Assembly (NCBI GenBank): GCA_000231825.2
Contig: JH720327.1
Location: forward strand, 781,606-845,605
Reading direction: 5' to 3'
Length of the DNA: 64,000 nt
Source: Tetrahymena elliotti 4EA
Taxonomy: Eukaryota > Ciliophora > Oligohymenophorea > Hymenostomatida > Tetrahymenidae
Position numbers and translations under genes: made by a program. Positions within the stretch are counted from its first letter, which is position 1. The number at the start of each line of letters is the position of its first letter. This document shows, piece after piece, positions 63,023 to 64,000 of the stretch. The notes below the pieces were generated by a model, which was not told the origin of the DNA, ran no database searches, and saw only the letters and a program-made list of their open reading frames with translations.

Positions 63023-64000
63023 ATGCTTGGTATTGAATAAAATTGTTTCATCAAAGAGTATAGGAGATAAGTAGATAAGGAAGCTCTAAATTAAATTTAA
63101 GATGCTGCTTTATCAAATTTAATGGAAGCATTTGGATAGATGAATTAAACATATTCTGTTCTTTTTAAAGATATATGTCTAACTTTTGGTGCTCTATTAT
63201 CTATTAAAGAAGAGTTAAAGGACTATCGTTCAGATATGCTTTAAAAATGTAAAATTTTTTAGAAAAGCATTCAAAAAATGGGAAATATAATCATTTTTTA
63301 TCAACAGAAAACATGAAAAATATATAAGAGCAGATTTTAAAGGAAATGATTCAATAAAAAGACTAGTAATTAGAAAATTTGTCAAAGCAATTTAAGCTTC
63401 TTTAGTTGTAATCTGAGGCAGATAAAAATTCAAAGCAAGCAATTTAAGAGAAAGATTAGGCTATCAGTTTGTACAAACAAAGGCTTTTTGATTTACAAGA
63501 AAATGAAAGGAAATTACAAAGCGAAAAGTCTTAGCTTTAGACTAGAATTTAGTTGCTAGAAGAATAGATAAAGTAAGTAAATTTGATAATTTGATTGTTA
63601 TCAGGAATTAATAAATAAGTTAAAGAAAATATTTATTAAATTCTAAATATTCATTTGAGATATTTAAAATCATTCTTTTTTTATCTATTCAAAAAAGTAG
63701 TTCAAATAAAGTAGCAGTCTTAGAAAGGCAAACAACACTGCATTAAGGATATAAGCTGACATTTTTGAATAATGAATAGAAAGAACCATTAATTGACTAT
63801 CCTTAAAATGTATTAAAGTATGATTAAAATAAAATATATAGCATGGACAATAATTAGATTTAGAAGAATAACTCACTTTTAAGTAAATTTAAGTAAGAAA
63901 AATCGAATTAAGATTTGACAAATTGTATATAGCCTCTTTAGTCTAATCAGTAGGAAATTTATTAAAGCACTAAGTTAAATTAAAAGGAATACAAACCAGA
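63023..64000 (+). CDS. Coiled-coil protein, 5' part (cut by window end)
   Basis: Exons 63023-63248, 63308-63572 and 63698 onward keep phase and remain open at the window end, so the gene is incomplete. The N-terminal ~75 residues (MLGIEQNCFIKEYRRQ, NLMEAFGQMNQTYSVLFKDI, LLSIKEELKDYRSDML) look like a small helical domain. Residues ~80-165 form a coiled coil (ILKEMIQQKDQQLENLSKQ, RLFDLQENERKLQSEKS). The following part is Asn/Gln/Lys-rich. No known domain is recognised. The protein could be a cytoskeletal or trafficking scaffold, but nothing in view decides this. Confidence 0.7.

Noticed and set aside
1..64000. Searched for CRISPR arrays, tRNA/rRNA genes and transposon ends
   Set aside because: No evenly spaced identical repeats, no tRNA-like GGTTCGAATCC arms with a matching cloverleaf, no rRNA-like GC-rich block, and no terminal inverted repeats with a transposase were seen by eye.

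Overview
This window is protein-coding DNA from a ciliate macronuclear genome, most like Tetrahymena or a close relative. The DNA is very A+T rich. Long reading frames only appear when TAA and TAG are read as glutamine and TGA is the only stop. Introns are short, AT-rich and GT...AG. With the standard code almost every real gene looks shattered, so all products below are translated with the ciliate code and spliced by hand, checking reading phase at each junction. Exon borders are predictions from sequence alone.

Layout: a leucine-rich-repeat protein (minus, 1.0-2.9 kb); a 13-exon kinesin-like protein whose motor domain has lost its ATP-binding residues (plus, 4.2-9.8 kb); a Cys-rich single-pass membrane protein (10.7-11.6 kb); an assembly gap (12182-12353); an unrecognised multi-exon gene (minus, 12.6-15.0 kb); an AHI1/jouberin-type WD-repeat protein (plus, 16.6-19.7 kb); a peptide-deformylase-like pseudoenzyme (plus, 20.6-21.6 kb); an intronless LigB/DODA-type dioxygenase (minus, 22.3-23.1 kb); a multi-exon leucine-rich protein whose introns are mostly in phase 2 (minus, 24.8-26.5 kb); a two-segment membrane protein (26.9-27.5 kb); a Gln/Asn-rich protein (29.3-30.8 kb); a long gene-poor stretch; a 3125-residue membrane protein (34.8-44.6 kb) followed by decayed tandem repeats; an IST1-like ESCRT protein (46.3-48.1 kb); a triple CCCH zinc-finger protein (49.9-51.2 kb) with duplicated 3' sequence behind it; a 1460-residue coiled-coil protein with an MSP/ASH-like N-terminal domain (52.4-57.6 kb); a small probably mitochondrial protein (58.4-59.0 kb); a CFAP96 (C4orf47)-like ciliary protein (59.9-61.4 kb); and the start of a coiled-coil gene cut by the window end.

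These are independent eukaryotic genes, not an operon. Several fit a ciliated cell (AHI1-like transition-zone protein, CFAP96-like axonemal protein, kinesin-like and MSP/ASH coiled-coil proteins), but random neighbourhood is as likely as functional clustering. The most interesting signals are two apparent pseudoenzymes (kinesin-like and deformylase-like), the phase-2 exon series at 24.8-26.1 kb, the dioxygenase of possible bacterial origin, and repeat copies of a coding 3' end. I found no tRNA, rRNA, CRISPR array or transposon.
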